Part shown: positions 32,907 to 41,062 of the stretch, in pieces
Numbering within the stretch: the stretch's first letter is position 1
Layout of the letters: each line of letters opens with the position of its first letter
Assembly (NCBI GenBank): GCA_045645205.1
Contig: JAZRIJ010000073.1
Coordinates: forward strand, 1 to 41,375
Length of the DNA stretch: 41,375 nt
Source: RGIG1995 sp045645205
GTDB taxonomy: Bacteria > Bacillota > Clostridia > Oscillospirales > CAG-272
Reading direction: 5' to 3'
Program-made: the position numbers and the translations under genes
The notes under the pieces: generated by a model
What the model saw: only the letters and a program-made list of their open reading frames with translations
The model's database searches: none
Told to the model about the DNA's origin: nothing

Positions 32907-32935
32907 TTGACCAGTTCTGTAAACCCTCATATTTT
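32907..32935 (+). promoter_or_regulatory. Possible present promoter of tRNA-Pro(UGG)
   Basis: TTGACC (32907-32912), 17 bases, TATTTT (32930-32935), ending 18 bases before the tRNA. The -35 lies inside one of the TTGACC-containing scar repeats. Confidence 0.45.
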
Positions 32936-32953
32936 GACCACAATTTTATACCT

Positions 32954-33029
32954 CGGGGTGTAGCGCAGTTGGTAGCGCGCTTGCTTTGGGAGCAAGATGC
33001 CGCAGGTTCGAATCCTGTCACTCCGACCA
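32954..33029 (+). tRNA. tRNA-Pro(UGG)
   Basis: Full cloverleaf: acceptor CGGGGTG with CACTCCG (one G-U), anticodon stem CTTGC with GCAAG, loop TTTGGGA with anticodon TGG, T loop GTTCGAATC and encoded CCA. It is the only complete copy in an array of partial ones. Confidence 0.95.
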
Positions 33030-33034
33030 AAAAT

Positions 33035-33078
33035 CGACCGATTTTGAGGCTAAAAACCTTGAAAATCGGTCGTTTTTT
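33035..33078 (+). terminator. Terminator of tRNA-Pro(UGG)
   Basis: CGACCGATTTTGAGG and CCTTGAAAATCGGTCG form a long stem with a small bulge, followed by six T. Confidence 0.85.
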
Positions 33079-33175
33079 CGTTACTATGCACAAATTCTGA
33101 TTTTTACTCCGATTTTGACCACAATTTTGACCAGTGCATTTTTGGGCAAAAAATCGCCTCAAAACCGCCAAAAAA

Positions 33176-33250
33176 GAGCAAGATGCCGCAGGTTCGAATT
33201 CGTACAAATCTGAGCACAAAAACACCTCAAAAAGCACAGGTTCAAATGGA
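33176..33250 (+). pseudogene. tRNA-Pro 3' fragments
   Basis: GAGCAAGATGCCGCAGGTTC followed by GAATTC (33176-33201) repeats the anticodon-stem to T-arm part of the intact tRNA; a second, more degraded T-arm-like piece (CACAGGTTCAAATGGAGG) lies at about 33232-33249. These are distal attachment remnants. Confidence 0.72.
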
Positions 33251-33289
33251 GGATTGAGTGAAATTTGCTTATTATTCACTCAAAAAAAG

Positions 33290-33325
33290 AAATACCGGAC
33301 GACTTATCATAGCCATCCGGTATTT
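33290..33325. terminator. Terminator of the fic gene
   Basis: AAATACCGGA and TCCGGTATTT form a hairpin with A/T runs on both sides, just after the Fic stop codon on the minus strand. Confidence 0.82.
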
Positions 33326-33327
33326 TT

Positions 33328-34221
33328 TTAATCCTGCAGCATACTTAGATACTGATCCAATCTCGCGTTTACATATCCCGCGAACAGCTTTTCCATAGGT
33401 GCGAGGTTACCCTTGACATAATAAGCATCAAAGGCATTGTAATAAGCCTTACGATCGGTGAACTTGATGTCGATAGGTGGATAACCCGCCTTCATCAATT
33501 CCAGATTGACCAAGAGTCGTCCGGTTCTGCCATTGCCGTCGATAAAGGGATGGATTCCCTCAAACTCAATGTGGAATCGAGCCAGCTTAGTTACGATATG
33601 CTCTGTGCTCTCTGCATAGCGAAGCATCAATTGCTCCATACTGGGCTGTATCATATAAGGCTGCACCGGTTCATGTTGTGCACCCATAATGCGAACGGGC
33701 ACGCGGCGGTAAACACCACGATCCTCTCGCTGATCCGCTAACACAAGGAAATGGATTTGCTGTATCACTCGCTCCGACAGAGGTGCTTTCTCCTGCACAA
33801 GCTCGCGCACAAAGTCAAAGGCTTCTTTGTGTCCGACCACCTCCATGTGCTCCTTCAGGGGCTTCTGGTCAATGGTCAAACCACGCAGGACCATGTCGGT
33901 CTCCCTAAGCGTTAGAGTGTTCCCCTCAATAGCATTGGAGTTGTAGGTATATTCAATGGCAAAATCTTCGTTTAATCGTTTAACCTCGCCTTCGGTCAGA
34001 GGCCGGCGAGAGTCCAATTCTTTTTTCTTTTGGTCAATGATCTCCAAAAGCGACTCGGATGTCTTATAACGTCCATCTGACGGCTTTGCGGCATTTTCGG
34101 GAATCTTCCACCCACGACCTTGCTGAAACGCACCGGGGATCTTTCCTTCACTACACAAAATTCTTACGCGTCGATCGGAGATACCCCACTTAGCAGCCGC
34201 CTCTTTTACAGTCATAAACAT
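33328..34221 (-). CDS. Fic-family protein with N-terminal DNA-binding domain
   Basis: A 297-residue protein. Residues 3-42 form a MerR/excisionase-like helix-turn-helix (TVKEAAAKWGISDRRVRILC). A Fic_N region holds the class-II inhibitory motif SNAIEGN (95-101), whose Glu blocks ATP. The Fic core has the full catalytic motif HPFIDGNGRTGR (224-235). Fic enzymes transfer AMP to protein hydroxyls. The DNA-binding head is apt for autoregulation, because repeated TCGGAATAAT sites cover its promoter. ATG 34221 follows AAGGAG. It behaves like a self-controlled toxin-like gene with built-in inhibition. Confidence 0.9.
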   Translation of the reverse strand: MFMTVKEAAAKWGISDRRVRILCSEGKIPGAFQQGRGWKIPENAAKPSDGRYKTSESLLEIIDQKKKELDSRRPLTEGEVKRLNEDFAIEYTYNSNAIEGNTLTLRETDMVLRGLTIDQKPLKEHMEVVGHKEAFDFVRELVQEKAPLSERVIQQIHFLVLADQREDRGVYRRVPVRIMGAQHEPVQPYMIQPSMEQLMLRYAESTEHIVTKLARFHIEFEGIHPFIDGNGRTGRLLVNLELMKAGYPPIDIKFTDRKAYYNAFDAYYVKGNLAPMEKLFAGYVNARLDQYLSMLQD

Positions 34222-34245
34222 ACAAATCAACTCCTTCCGAAACAT

Positions 34246-34311
34246 ATTATACCATATTATCGGAATAATATCAAGTGTATCGGAATAATATTTTGTGCGT
34301 TTCGGAATAAT
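34246..34311 (-). promoter_or_regulatory. Fic promoter with three operator repeats
   Basis: The minus strand has TTGATA (34269-34274), 17 bases and TATAAT (34246-34251). TCGGAATAAT occurs on the plus strand at 34260-34269, 34280-34289 and 34302-34311, steps of 20 and 22 bases (about two helical turns). The first copy fills the promoter spacer, so binding would block transcription. The Fic protein's own helix-turn-helix is the natural candidate. Confidence 0.72.
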
Positions 34312-34343
34312 GTCGAAATTTAATTGCCGTATATCCGCATTGA

Positions 34344-34628
34344 CTATATATCTTCAACCGCTTCAAGCCCGTCCATCACTTCGATCATGATCCGCGTCGC
34401 AAGAATGAACCCCGAAACAAACGCTTCTCGCTCTGCAATGCTGTTCAACTCGCTCTGACAGTCCTTAAACTTTTCAAAGACTTCTTTCTGCTTTTCTGTA
34501 AGCGTAGAGGCAAGCTCCTCCTCGTTTCTGCAGATCAGCTTCACAAGCTTGTCCGTCCGCGATCCGCGTTTGATTAATCTCTCGTTTGGATTGATGTTAC
34601 CGTAATATAAATTTTCAAGCGTCGTCAT
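34344..34628 (-). CDS. DUF6809-family protein
   Basis: A 94-residue protein starting MTTLENLYYGNINPNERLIK, all helical by appearance, with the family pattern YYGNINPxE and a C-terminal EREAFVSGFILATRIMIEVM. Members occur next to mobile-element genes in clostridia and have no known function. The start at 34628 has GGAGG seven bases upstream. It overlaps the preceding 42-residue gene by four bases (ATGA). Confidence 0.75.
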   Translation of the reverse strand: MTTLENLYYGNINPNERLIKRGSRTDKLVKLICRNEEELASTLTEKQKEVFEKFKDCQSELNSIAEREAFVSGFILATRIMIEVMDGLEAVEDI

Positions 34629-34753
34629 TTCTGTACCTCCGTCCCCATACATCCCGATCCTTCTTCCTTGATAATGAGAGAACGGCTCCGCCTCGGGAAT
34701 TCCCGATTCAGAACCGCTCCGTTTTCGATATTTACTTGTTTTTCCCGTGTCAT
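34625..34753 (-). CDS. 42-residue protein coupled to the DUF6809 gene
   Basis: Read by hand: ATG at 34753 behind AAAAGGAGG, product MTREKQVNIENGAVLNRE then a basic segment (PRRSRSLIIKEEG). Its TGA overlaps the DUF6809 start. The strong ribosome site and coupled overlap support a real small protein or leader. No family known to me. Confidence 0.55.
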   Translation of the reverse strand: MTREKQVNIENGAVLNREFPRRSRSLIIKEEGSGCMGTEVQK

Positions 34754-34819
34754 ATGCACTACCTCCTTTTCGTGGTAGCACACACAATATCACAGAAGGC
34801 GCTGGAAGTCCAGAGAGAA

Positions 34820-37800
34820 TTACTCTTTACCCGATAAATAATCAGATAACTTTTTCAACTTATTTGTAGTGATTGTCTCGTCATAATGCATACCCTCATA
34901 TGTGGGGTGTAAAACAGGATACATACCTTTTGTTTTTAGCATATAATGATTTTCAATCAACCATTCAATAATCACCACTAAATCCCCTCTATTGATTCCC
35001 TTAAGTGATGCATATTCAGATACTTTATCCAAATCGGCTTCAGTGATTTTCTTGCTTTGGGCGCCTCTAAGAACATCAACCAAAGTGGTGATTCCGTAAT
35101 ACTTCTTTTCACTGACATGAGATAAGCATTGCAGAATTTTATGTACGATGTCATTCAAATCACTTTCACCATAAGCTATTGATTTGATTCTTGCTTTATT
35201 TATCACTATAGGTACTTCGTTTTTTACATCTGCTTGTTTTTTTCCATCGGTAATACCATGATCACGTTTAGGGGGAATATCTTTTGCTTTCGGGAATTCC
35301 TTCGCTGGCACCGGATCGGGTGTGAGTTTAAACATATCATAATATAGTTTTGGCGTTACAAACTTACTACAACCTGTTCCTGATTTATTATAATTCGTAC
35401 ATCCTAAGAAATACTGATTTTCCTTTCCGGGCTTCACAACCAAATAACCGTCTCGGCATTGATCGCACTTCATAATCGAGAGCTTTCCGGCTTTATATTC
35501 ATTCGTCATAAATCCGCAAACTTCGGGCTCATTTGTGCAAATATAAAGCCGTAAACCGTAAGAGTTTTTGTATCGGAACTGTAAAGGGTATCCACATATA
35601 GGACAAGTCTTTTTTGCAAACGTGTTTTCGGGAGCATCTTCATTCCAGTTGCCACGTAGCACAACGTTCTTGTAGTCTTTTTTGATTTCGAGCAAAAACT
35701 CTGAGGGATTTTGTTCGGGCGCAATAAAGAATACACGGTTTTTCGTCCTGGTCATTGCAACGTAAAACAATCTTCTTTCTTCCGCGTAATCTATGGACCT
35801 ATCACCTTTTATTACAAAAGCGAGAACGGGATCATCTTCGATTTTCGAAGGAAATCCGTACGTTTCGTTACGACCATTTACAACAATTACATTGTCATAT
35901 CCAAGCCCTTTAGATGCATGTGCAGTCATAAACGTAATATTTAATTTTGGATATTTGACGCTCTTAAGTTTATTTCCGCGGTCGATGTATTCAAAAAGGC
36001 CTGACTTTTCAAGTTTATCACCGTCAAATCCAAATCGGCCAAGAAGGAGAATTGAAGAATTATCGGGTTTTCCTTCCTGTTTGTTGAACTCCAAGATTTG
36101 TTCAAGAGCAACTTCTACTGCGTGTGCAATAGCATAATTGGCTCCGGACTTATTATCTTCTTTGGCTTTTTTTCGTGTTCCGTCATATGTATAGATGATT
36201 ACGGGATCCGATATTGTTTTAGGTGATTTCAGTTCCTTAGTAATTTGGGCTTCGTTTTTCTGAATGAAATTACCTGCGATATCAATAACCTCTTGAGAAT
36301 TTCGATATGTTTTTACGATTTTCAATAGTTTTGCATATCCCATTTTCTCTTCGAACTTTGTAAACAGGGTAATATCTGAACCGCTGAAAGCGTATATAGA
36401 TTGCCAGTCATCACCTACGGCAATAATCTTCGAGTCAGTCACTTCAGCCAATGCTGTAACCAAGTCAAATCTCTGACGGGAAATGTCTTGATATTCATCG
36501 ACAATAATGTATTTGAAATCAAGTTTTTTCTTCATTTCTTTGACTTCACGAAGAATTCGGGCGGATTCGTTGATCATATCTTCGAAGTCAACAGCATTAT
36601 TTTCCTTCAAGTATCTTTCGTACTCTAAGAAACAATCTTGACATATGTCTAAAAACAATCTTGTTCTGACATTCTGAGTAGAATGGTACATACGATTAAA
36701 TTCATCGGCAGTGTATCCGTTTGTTTTAAAATTACCGATAAATCTGCAAATCAAGCTGACCAGCTTTCGAATATATCTGTTTTCCTCAGAAGAAACGAGT
36801 TTTTCCATAACCTCTTTATTGGAACGAGGTGTTAAAACAAACCCAAGATTCTCAAGTTCTTCTTGAAGGTGTTCTGTTAATGATCTTCTGTCTGAATACT
36901 GCGAGAATGTATAAATTAGTGTTGAGCCATGCTGTTTGTGAAGGTTTATTTTATCGTTTATTGCTTTTTTATAAGCCTGCAACTCATCATCACTATAACG
37001 ATCATTCTTGCCATCTTGAGTTATTCCGAAATGCTCGATATAAGCAACCTTTTCGCCTTGACGAATCACAAAATCCGGTGTATACGGTTTGCGGGCAAAC
37101 ATTATATCGTAACGATATATAGGTTCATACTCATAATCAATTGTGTTCAAATACAGAAAGTTTGCAATTTCAACTTCTTGGTTTGAACGCATCACCTCGC
37201 TCTGAATGGTAACAGCTTTCTTTGAACGAATATCCATTACTTGACGCTGGAACTCATTCAAATCACTTCGTAAAGTGGCAAAATTGGATTTGGCTATTTT
37301 ATTGAAGAAGTTGTTAAGATCATTCCCCTCGTAGGGCGCATCAAAATAAGAAGCAAAAAACAAGATCAGATTATTTACAAGACTCTCATTTTTTAGAATC
37401 GAACCTTTGAAATAATCTTGAATTACAAAATACAGTTTCGAGGAATCAACAATATTCAGTTTTTCGTCTGTACGCTTTCTTAATATCGCATTTCCTGTTG
37501 AATGGAATGTAGCAATCGGACAGTTAATACCCAAATCGTTATTTACTTTATCTCGTAATTCTTGTACAGCTTTGTTTGTAAAGGATACTACAAGAATCTG
37601 GGAAGGATCAACATTTTTCTTTTCTACCAAATATTTGACTTTGGCAGCAACCGTTGTAGTTTTCCCGGCTCCTGCACCTGCGATAACAAGGCAATAATCT
37701 TCATCCGTTAAAACAACACGCCGTTGGTCTTCATCCAAAACGATCTTGGAATCTACTTCACGCAAAATGTTATCCAAGTAAGATTTATCTTCATGCATTG

Positions 37801-38143
37801 TACGCATAATGTAGTTTTCATTATGCTCGTCCACCAAAGCTTCAAAGTTACGATATCGATTTAAAGTGCTCTCAACATCCTTGATATCAATCCCATTGCT
37901 TTTGCAAAATGTCTGTAGCATACCACTGTTATCAAGTACCGCAAAATACTCAATCGTCTTCTTTTCTCCAAGAAGACGCGGTCGATATTCACTTTTTGCT
38001 ATATATCTATTTTCGGACAAAAGATCATCGATGTATGTCTTTAACGACCAAAACTTTTGACATTCCGGATTATCAAAAGTTTTTGGTTGAGCAGCGTTAA
38101 CAATCGGGTTCTTTTTCTTGAACAGCTTTGATAACAATCCCAT
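34820..38143 (-). CDS. UvrD/Rep-type helicase with nuclease-like insertion, zinc ribbons and RQC-like end
   Basis: A 1107-residue superfamily-1A helicase. Walker A is AGAGAGKTTT (155-164), then VSFTNKA, IIVDEYQDISR, GDDWQSIYAFSGSD, KTYRNSQEVIDIA, TAHASKGLGYDNV and EERRLFYVAMTRTK. Between motifs Ia and II a PD-(D/E)xK-like insertion (about 320-400; YTPDFVIR with P356-D357, and YIEHFG with E370) may be a nuclease. Two topoisomerase-type C4 ribbons (CPICGYPL, CDQCRDGY) and an RQC-like winged helix end the protein. It probably processes DNA in repair or defence. The start follows GAGGA. Confidence 0.88.
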   Translation of the reverse strand: MGLLSKLFKKKNPIVNAAQPKTFDNPECQKFWSLKTYIDDLLSENRYIAKSEYRPRLLGEKKTIEYFAVLDNSGMLQTFCKSNGIDIKDVESTLNRYRNFEALVDEHNENYIMRTMHEDKSYLDNILREVDSKIVLDEDQRRVVLTDEDYCLVIAGAGAGKTTTVAAKVKYLVEKKNVDPSQILVVSFTNKAVQELRDKVNNDLGINCPIATFHSTGNAILRKRTDEKLNIVDSSKLYFVIQDYFKGSILKNESLVNNLILFFASYFDAPYEGNDLNNFFNKIAKSNFATLRSDLNEFQRQVMDIRSKKAVTIQSEVMRSNQEVEIANFLYLNTIDYEYEPIYRYDIMFARKPYTPDFVIRQGEKVAYIEHFGITQDGKNDRYSDDELQAYKKAINDKINLHKQHGSTLIYTFSQYSDRRSLTEHLQEELENLGFVLTPRSNKEVMEKLVSSEENRYIRKLVSLICRFIGNFKTNGYTADEFNRMYHSTQNVRTRLFLDICQDCFLEYERYLKENNAVDFEDMINESARILREVKEMKKKLDFKYIIVDEYQDISRQRFDLVTALAEVTDSKIIAVGDDWQSIYAFSGSDITLFTKFEEKMGYAKLLKIVKTYRNSQEVIDIAGNFIQKNEAQITKELKSPKTISDPVIIYTYDGTRKKAKEDNKSGANYAIAHAVEVALEQILEFNKQEGKPDNSSILLLGRFGFDGDKLEKSGLFEYIDRGNKLKSVKYPKLNITFMTAHASKGLGYDNVIVVNGRNETYGFPSKIEDDPVLAFVIKGDRSIDYAEERRLFYVAMTRTKNRVFFIAPEQNPSEFLLEIKKDYKNVVLRGNWNEDAPENTFAKKTCPICGYPLQFRYKNSYGLRLYICTNEPEVCGFMTNEYKAGKLSIMKCDQCRDGYLVVKPGKENQYFLGCTNYNKSGTGCSKFVTPKLYYDMFKLTPDPVPAKEFPKAKDIPPKRDHGITDGKKQADVKNEVPIVINKARIKSIAYGESDLNDIVHKILQCLSHVSEKKYYGITTLVDVLRGAQSKKITEADLDKVSEYASLKGINRGDLVVIIEWLIENHYMLKTKGMYPVLHPTYEGMHYDETITTNKLKKLSDYLSGKE

Positions 38144-38227
38144 GATGTAATAATCCTCTTATACTTACAAACGTTTTTTACTCTGATATTTTGGTATTTA
38201 ATTGTTTTATCTTTGCAAATTAATCCC

Positions 38228-38620
38228 TTAAAATTCAACCACTTCGGGTTCCTTGCCGAATGCGTTGAAGATAGCAACGGCATTTTTCATATAGAAGACC
38301 TGCGTATTGCCGTCGTTTTCGTCGTACATACCGCGAAGGTTGGGATAAGCATCCAGCATCGATTTCTTTGCTTCGAAGCGATAGTCCTCAACGAGCTCAC
38401 AGGCAACGCGAATCCATACACCGTCGGCAAAAGCGCAGATCTCTGCCTTTGGGTTGGCGACAAGCTGCTTTGAGGTGGGCTTGACCTTGCCCGTCTGTAT
38501 GTAGAGTTTGCCTTCAAACTCGTTGACCGTGCCGAAGGGACGGACTCTCGGCTGATCGCCCTCCACGGTTGCCAAGTAATACACTTCAGCTTTTTTCAGA
38601 AAATCGTAAACTCTTTTCAT
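38228..38620 (-). CDS. Pyridoxamine 5'-phosphate oxidase-like flavoprotein
   Basis: A 130-residue split-barrel protein starting MKRVYDFLKKAEVYYLATVE, with QPRVRPFGTVNEFEGKLYI and the C-terminal VFYMKNAVAIFNAFG. The family binds FMN or F420-type cofactors and reduces small molecules; the substrate is unknown. The start at 38620 has AAGGAG; codons upstream lie in the deformylase gene end. It is last in a tight cluster with a deformylase and a Nudix hydrolase. Confidence 0.85.
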   Translation of the reverse strand: MKRVYDFLKKAEVYYLATVEGDQPRVRPFGTVNEFEGKLYIQTGKVKPTSKQLVANPKAEICAFADGVWIRVACELVEDYRFEAKKSMLDAYPNLRGMYDENDGNTQVFYMKNAVAIFNAFGKEPEVVEF

Positions 38621-38631
38621 TTTCGTTCTCC

Positions 38632-39063
38632 TTATATCAAAATTCCATCGCAATGATCCACTTCATGCTGAATGATCTGTGCCGTCCAGCCGGTGTAGGT
38701 CTTGATGCGAGTCTGTAGTTCCAAGGTCTGATACTTGACCTTGATGGATTTATAGCGTTTGCAAGGACACGGACCTCCAAGGAGCGACAGGCAGCCTTCC
38801 TCAGTGTCATACGCGCCGTCCTTCTTGACAATCTCGGGATTAAGCATCGCTGTGTATGTAGGAGTTCGTCCACTCTCGTCAAGAAAGGCAATGATGCGCT
38901 TTTTGACACCAATCATATTCGCTGCCATGCCGACACAACTTTCTCTGTGCGCCATCAGCGTGTCAAGCAAGTCCTGCGCAACCTGCAAATCTTCTTTTGT
39001 CGCAACCTCCGACTTTCCCGCAAGGAATATCGGATCGTGCATTAACTCCTTAACCATTGCCAT
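38632..39063 (-). CDS. Peptide deformylase-like protein with altered motif 1
   Basis: A 143-residue protein. Motif 2 EGCLSL gives the metal-binding Cys and motif 3 QHEVDHCDG gives HExxH, both intact. Motif 1, normally GxGxAAxQ, reads VGMAANMIG here, so the glutamine that normally contacts the formyl group is methionine (residue 50). This variant type occurs in clostridia as a second deformylase; whether it deformylates is uncertain. The start may be 39063 or the second ATG at 39057. It overlaps the Nudix gene by 14 bases. Confidence 0.82.
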   Translation of the reverse strand: MAMVKELMHDPIFLAGKSEVATKEDLQVAQDLLDTLMAHRESCVGMAANMIGVKKRIIAFLDESGRTPTYTAMLNPEIVKKDGAYDTEEGCLSLLGGPCPCKRYKSIKVKYQTLELQTRIKTYTGWTAQIIQHEVDHCDGILI

Positions 39064-39442
39064 AAACCTCGGTTATCTTTTTCAATATTTCTTCATCCGC
39101 GGGGCAGAACTCATAGTTTGGAATCTCGCTCGGCGTGATCCACCTGATATCGTTATGCTCCAACTTTTGCGGTTCGCCCTCGGCGATGGTGGCGTTGAAC
39201 AGCGTCAGATGCACCGTCAGGTCGGGATATTTGTGGATGACATCCATAAACACATCGCCAACCGACAGCGTCACGGCAAGCTCTTCCTGACACTCACGGA
39301 TGATCGCCTGTTCTTTCGTCTCGCCCGGTTCAACCTTGCCGCCAACGAACTCCCAAAGAAGTCCTCTCGCCTTGTGTGCCGGCCGCTGGCAGATCATGAA
39401 TTTATCTTTGTCCCATATAGGGGCTGCTACTACTTCGGTCAT
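39050..39442 (-). CDS. Nudix hydrolase, MutT-like
   Basis: A 130-residue protein with the Nudix box beginning GGKVEPGETKEQA and ending RECQEELAV (about 34-57), preceded by AHKARGLLWEFVGG. This arrangement fits (deoxy)nucleoside triphosphate diphosphatases such as MutT, which remove 8-oxo-dGTP. The upstream site AAAGAAAG is weak. It is first of three overlapping or closely spaced genes (Nudix, deformylase, PPOX), a common clostridial housekeeping-like group. Confidence 0.85.
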   Translation of the reverse strand: MTEVVAAPIWDKDKFMICQRPAHKARGLLWEFVGGKVEPGETKEQAIIRECQEELAVTLSVGDVFMDVIHKYPDLTVHLTLFNATIAEGEPQKLEHNDIRWITPSEIPNYEFCPADEEILKKITEVYGNG

Positions 39443-39482
39443 GTAAAACTTTCTTTTTTGCTACAATAGAAAAAGTATTAAT

Positions 39483-41027
39483 CTATTTTTTTGATTTACG
39501 ACATATAACAATAAACAAACAGACAACACTTAAAAGCCAAATAATAAAGCTGATATTTTCTATTGTCACATACGGTATATCTTGTTTGATAAAAAAGCAC
39601 AACTTTCTAATGTGCATTAGAGTTTCATTAATTGCCGGAAGTCCAAAAATGACGGCAAAAATCAAACCTACAATAGATACAATATTCTGTAATTGGAGCG
39701 TTCTTTGTGCATGCTCATCATCAAGAATGTTGTTCAATGCAGTCATTCGCTCTTCGACATTTTTAACGTCAAGAAAATACGTCATTTTCTCTTCAAACGC
39801 ATTAGTCAATTCACGAACACTGCCATAAACTCCTGTTTGTAGTTCCGATATAAATATTTTGTTTCTGTTGTAGTCATTTTTTACTTTGCTTAAATTTTGA
39901 TTGTTCAATTCTTTTTGCTCAAAGGCGTAACTATCATTTATGTTTTTTAATAGTAGTATGATAATCGCAAATTCTACATTTCTGCGCAAATCGGTGATAA
40001 TTTTATCAAAAACAATTTCCTCATCAAAATTTTCTCTTACAAAATCCAACACAGAATTATCAACAAAAGATATGCATTTCCCCATACTACTCAAAACATA
40101 TCCTATGCCATTAAAAAAACAACCATTTTTATCAAGATGTTTTATAGCTTCATCAAGGTAGGAAACTGCTTTCCGATCTTGAACTGGCGCAACGGAAATT
40201 TTATATAGCTGTTCTTTAAGTTCATCGGGGATTTTTTTGATGTCATCCACCATGCCCGAATAGTTTGCCAACAAAATATTTACTATTTTTTTGAAGCATA
40301 CAACAGACTTCACCTTATTAGTTCCTGCCAAAAATCGGCAGTAACATTCTTGTATATCCTCAATAGATTCACCTTTTAATTGTATAGGGAATCCATATAT
40401 AGTTTCGGCGCTTTGAATATAGTTATTGATTTCATTCAACTTTAATGGCTGCGATTCCACATTACAAATTGGTAACGTTATTCGCAAAACAGCCGATTTG
40501 TTTTTGAAAACATATATTACCGCCTTCAACATAATAGTTGAATTAGTTTGTTTAACTTTAATTGGAGGTAATACAATTCGCATTTGAGAACTTACATATT
40601 CATTCCCGTAAACATCTCTACTAAAATCAAAATCGTAGTTGCTTTCGCTACGCATAATAGAAAAATACTCATCTATGTGTGTGCGAGGAAGAATCTGCAA
40701 TCCATTTTCGGTTGTATTTAAGGCAATGCCACAAATTTCATCCTTTATATCTGCGTTTTCATCTACTACTGCTTTGATACTCTTTTCGTCAATATTTTTA
40801 ACTCGAAACACATCTTGAAGATTTTTTGCATAAATGGATTGTTCGATATCATTTCGGAAAACATTTTCAATGTAATTGCCATATGCTTCTACCACATCAT
40901 CGACTCTTTTGCTTAATGCCTGGCATAACTTATCAGAATCAAGTTTAGTCTCGAATTTCAGACCATGATAGAAATCAATCTCACCGTTATTTATATATTT
41001 CAACATTTCTTTCTTCTGCATCGTCAT
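39483..41027 (-). CDS. Unknown large protein with two C-terminal membrane helices
   Basis: A 514-residue protein. The first 430 residues are soluble, mixed alpha/beta, with a helical, coiled-coil-like segment (about 370-440). Two hydrophobic helices close the protein (about 444-463 and 488-508), followed by RKSKK. The topology (large N-terminal cytoplasmic part, short loop, two helices) recalls CorA channels and membrane effectors, but I see no GMN motif. GAGGGGAGA is upstream; the start may be 41027 or 41021. It lies 35 bases after a DUF2075 helicase gene, suggesting an operon. Confidence 0.6.
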   Translation of the reverse strand: MTMQKKEMLKYINNGEIDFYHGLKFETKLDSDKLCQALSKRVDDVVEAYGNYIENVFRNDIEQSIYAKNLQDVFRVKNIDEKSIKAVVDENADIKDEICGIALNTTENGLQILPRTHIDEYFSIMRSESNYDFDFSRDVYGNEYVSSQMRIVLPPIKVKQTNSTIMLKAVIYVFKNKSAVLRITLPICNVESQPLKLNEINNYIQSAETIYGFPIQLKGESIEDIQECYCRFLAGTNKVKSVVCFKKIVNILLANYSGMVDDIKKIPDELKEQLYKISVAPVQDRKAVSYLDEAIKHLDKNGCFFNGIGYVLSSMGKCISFVDNSVLDFVRENFDEEIVFDKIITDLRRNVEFAIIILLLKNINDSYAFEQKELNNQNLSKVKNDYNRNKIFISELQTGVYGSVRELTNAFEEKMTYFLDVKNVEERMTALNNILDDEHAQRTLQLQNIVSIVGLIFAVIFGLPAINETLMHIRKLCFFIKQDIPYVTIENISFIIWLLSVVCLFIVICRKSKK

Positions 41028-41062
41028 TCTCCCCTCTGTTCACAGTATTATCGGCGGATTTT

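Larger units (their letters stand above)
32527..33123. repeat. TTTGACCACA and GCATAAACACTG scar repeats
   Basis: TTTGACCACA occurs at 32527, 32715, 32894, 32933 and 33114. GCATAAACACTG with CTTTTTCGCAC-like tail occurs at 32657-32680 and 32848-32871. On the minus strand the first reads TGTGGTCAAA, which in one frame encodes VVK, a pattern common at the C-termini of clostridial tyrosine integrases (for example VKIVVKIGVKIRICA ending at 33083). The array is best read as remains of int 3' ends beside successive attachment sites. Confidence 0.65.

Noticed and set aside
32812..33279. 155-residue minus-strand open frame containing GVTGFEPAASCSQSKRAT
   Set aside because: This is the well-known false translation of the reverse strand of a tRNA-Pro gene; it crosses the intact tRNA and scar repeats.
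38759..39469. 236-residue plus-strand open frame
   Set aside because: It is antisense to the deformylase and Nudix genes, both with intact family motifs.
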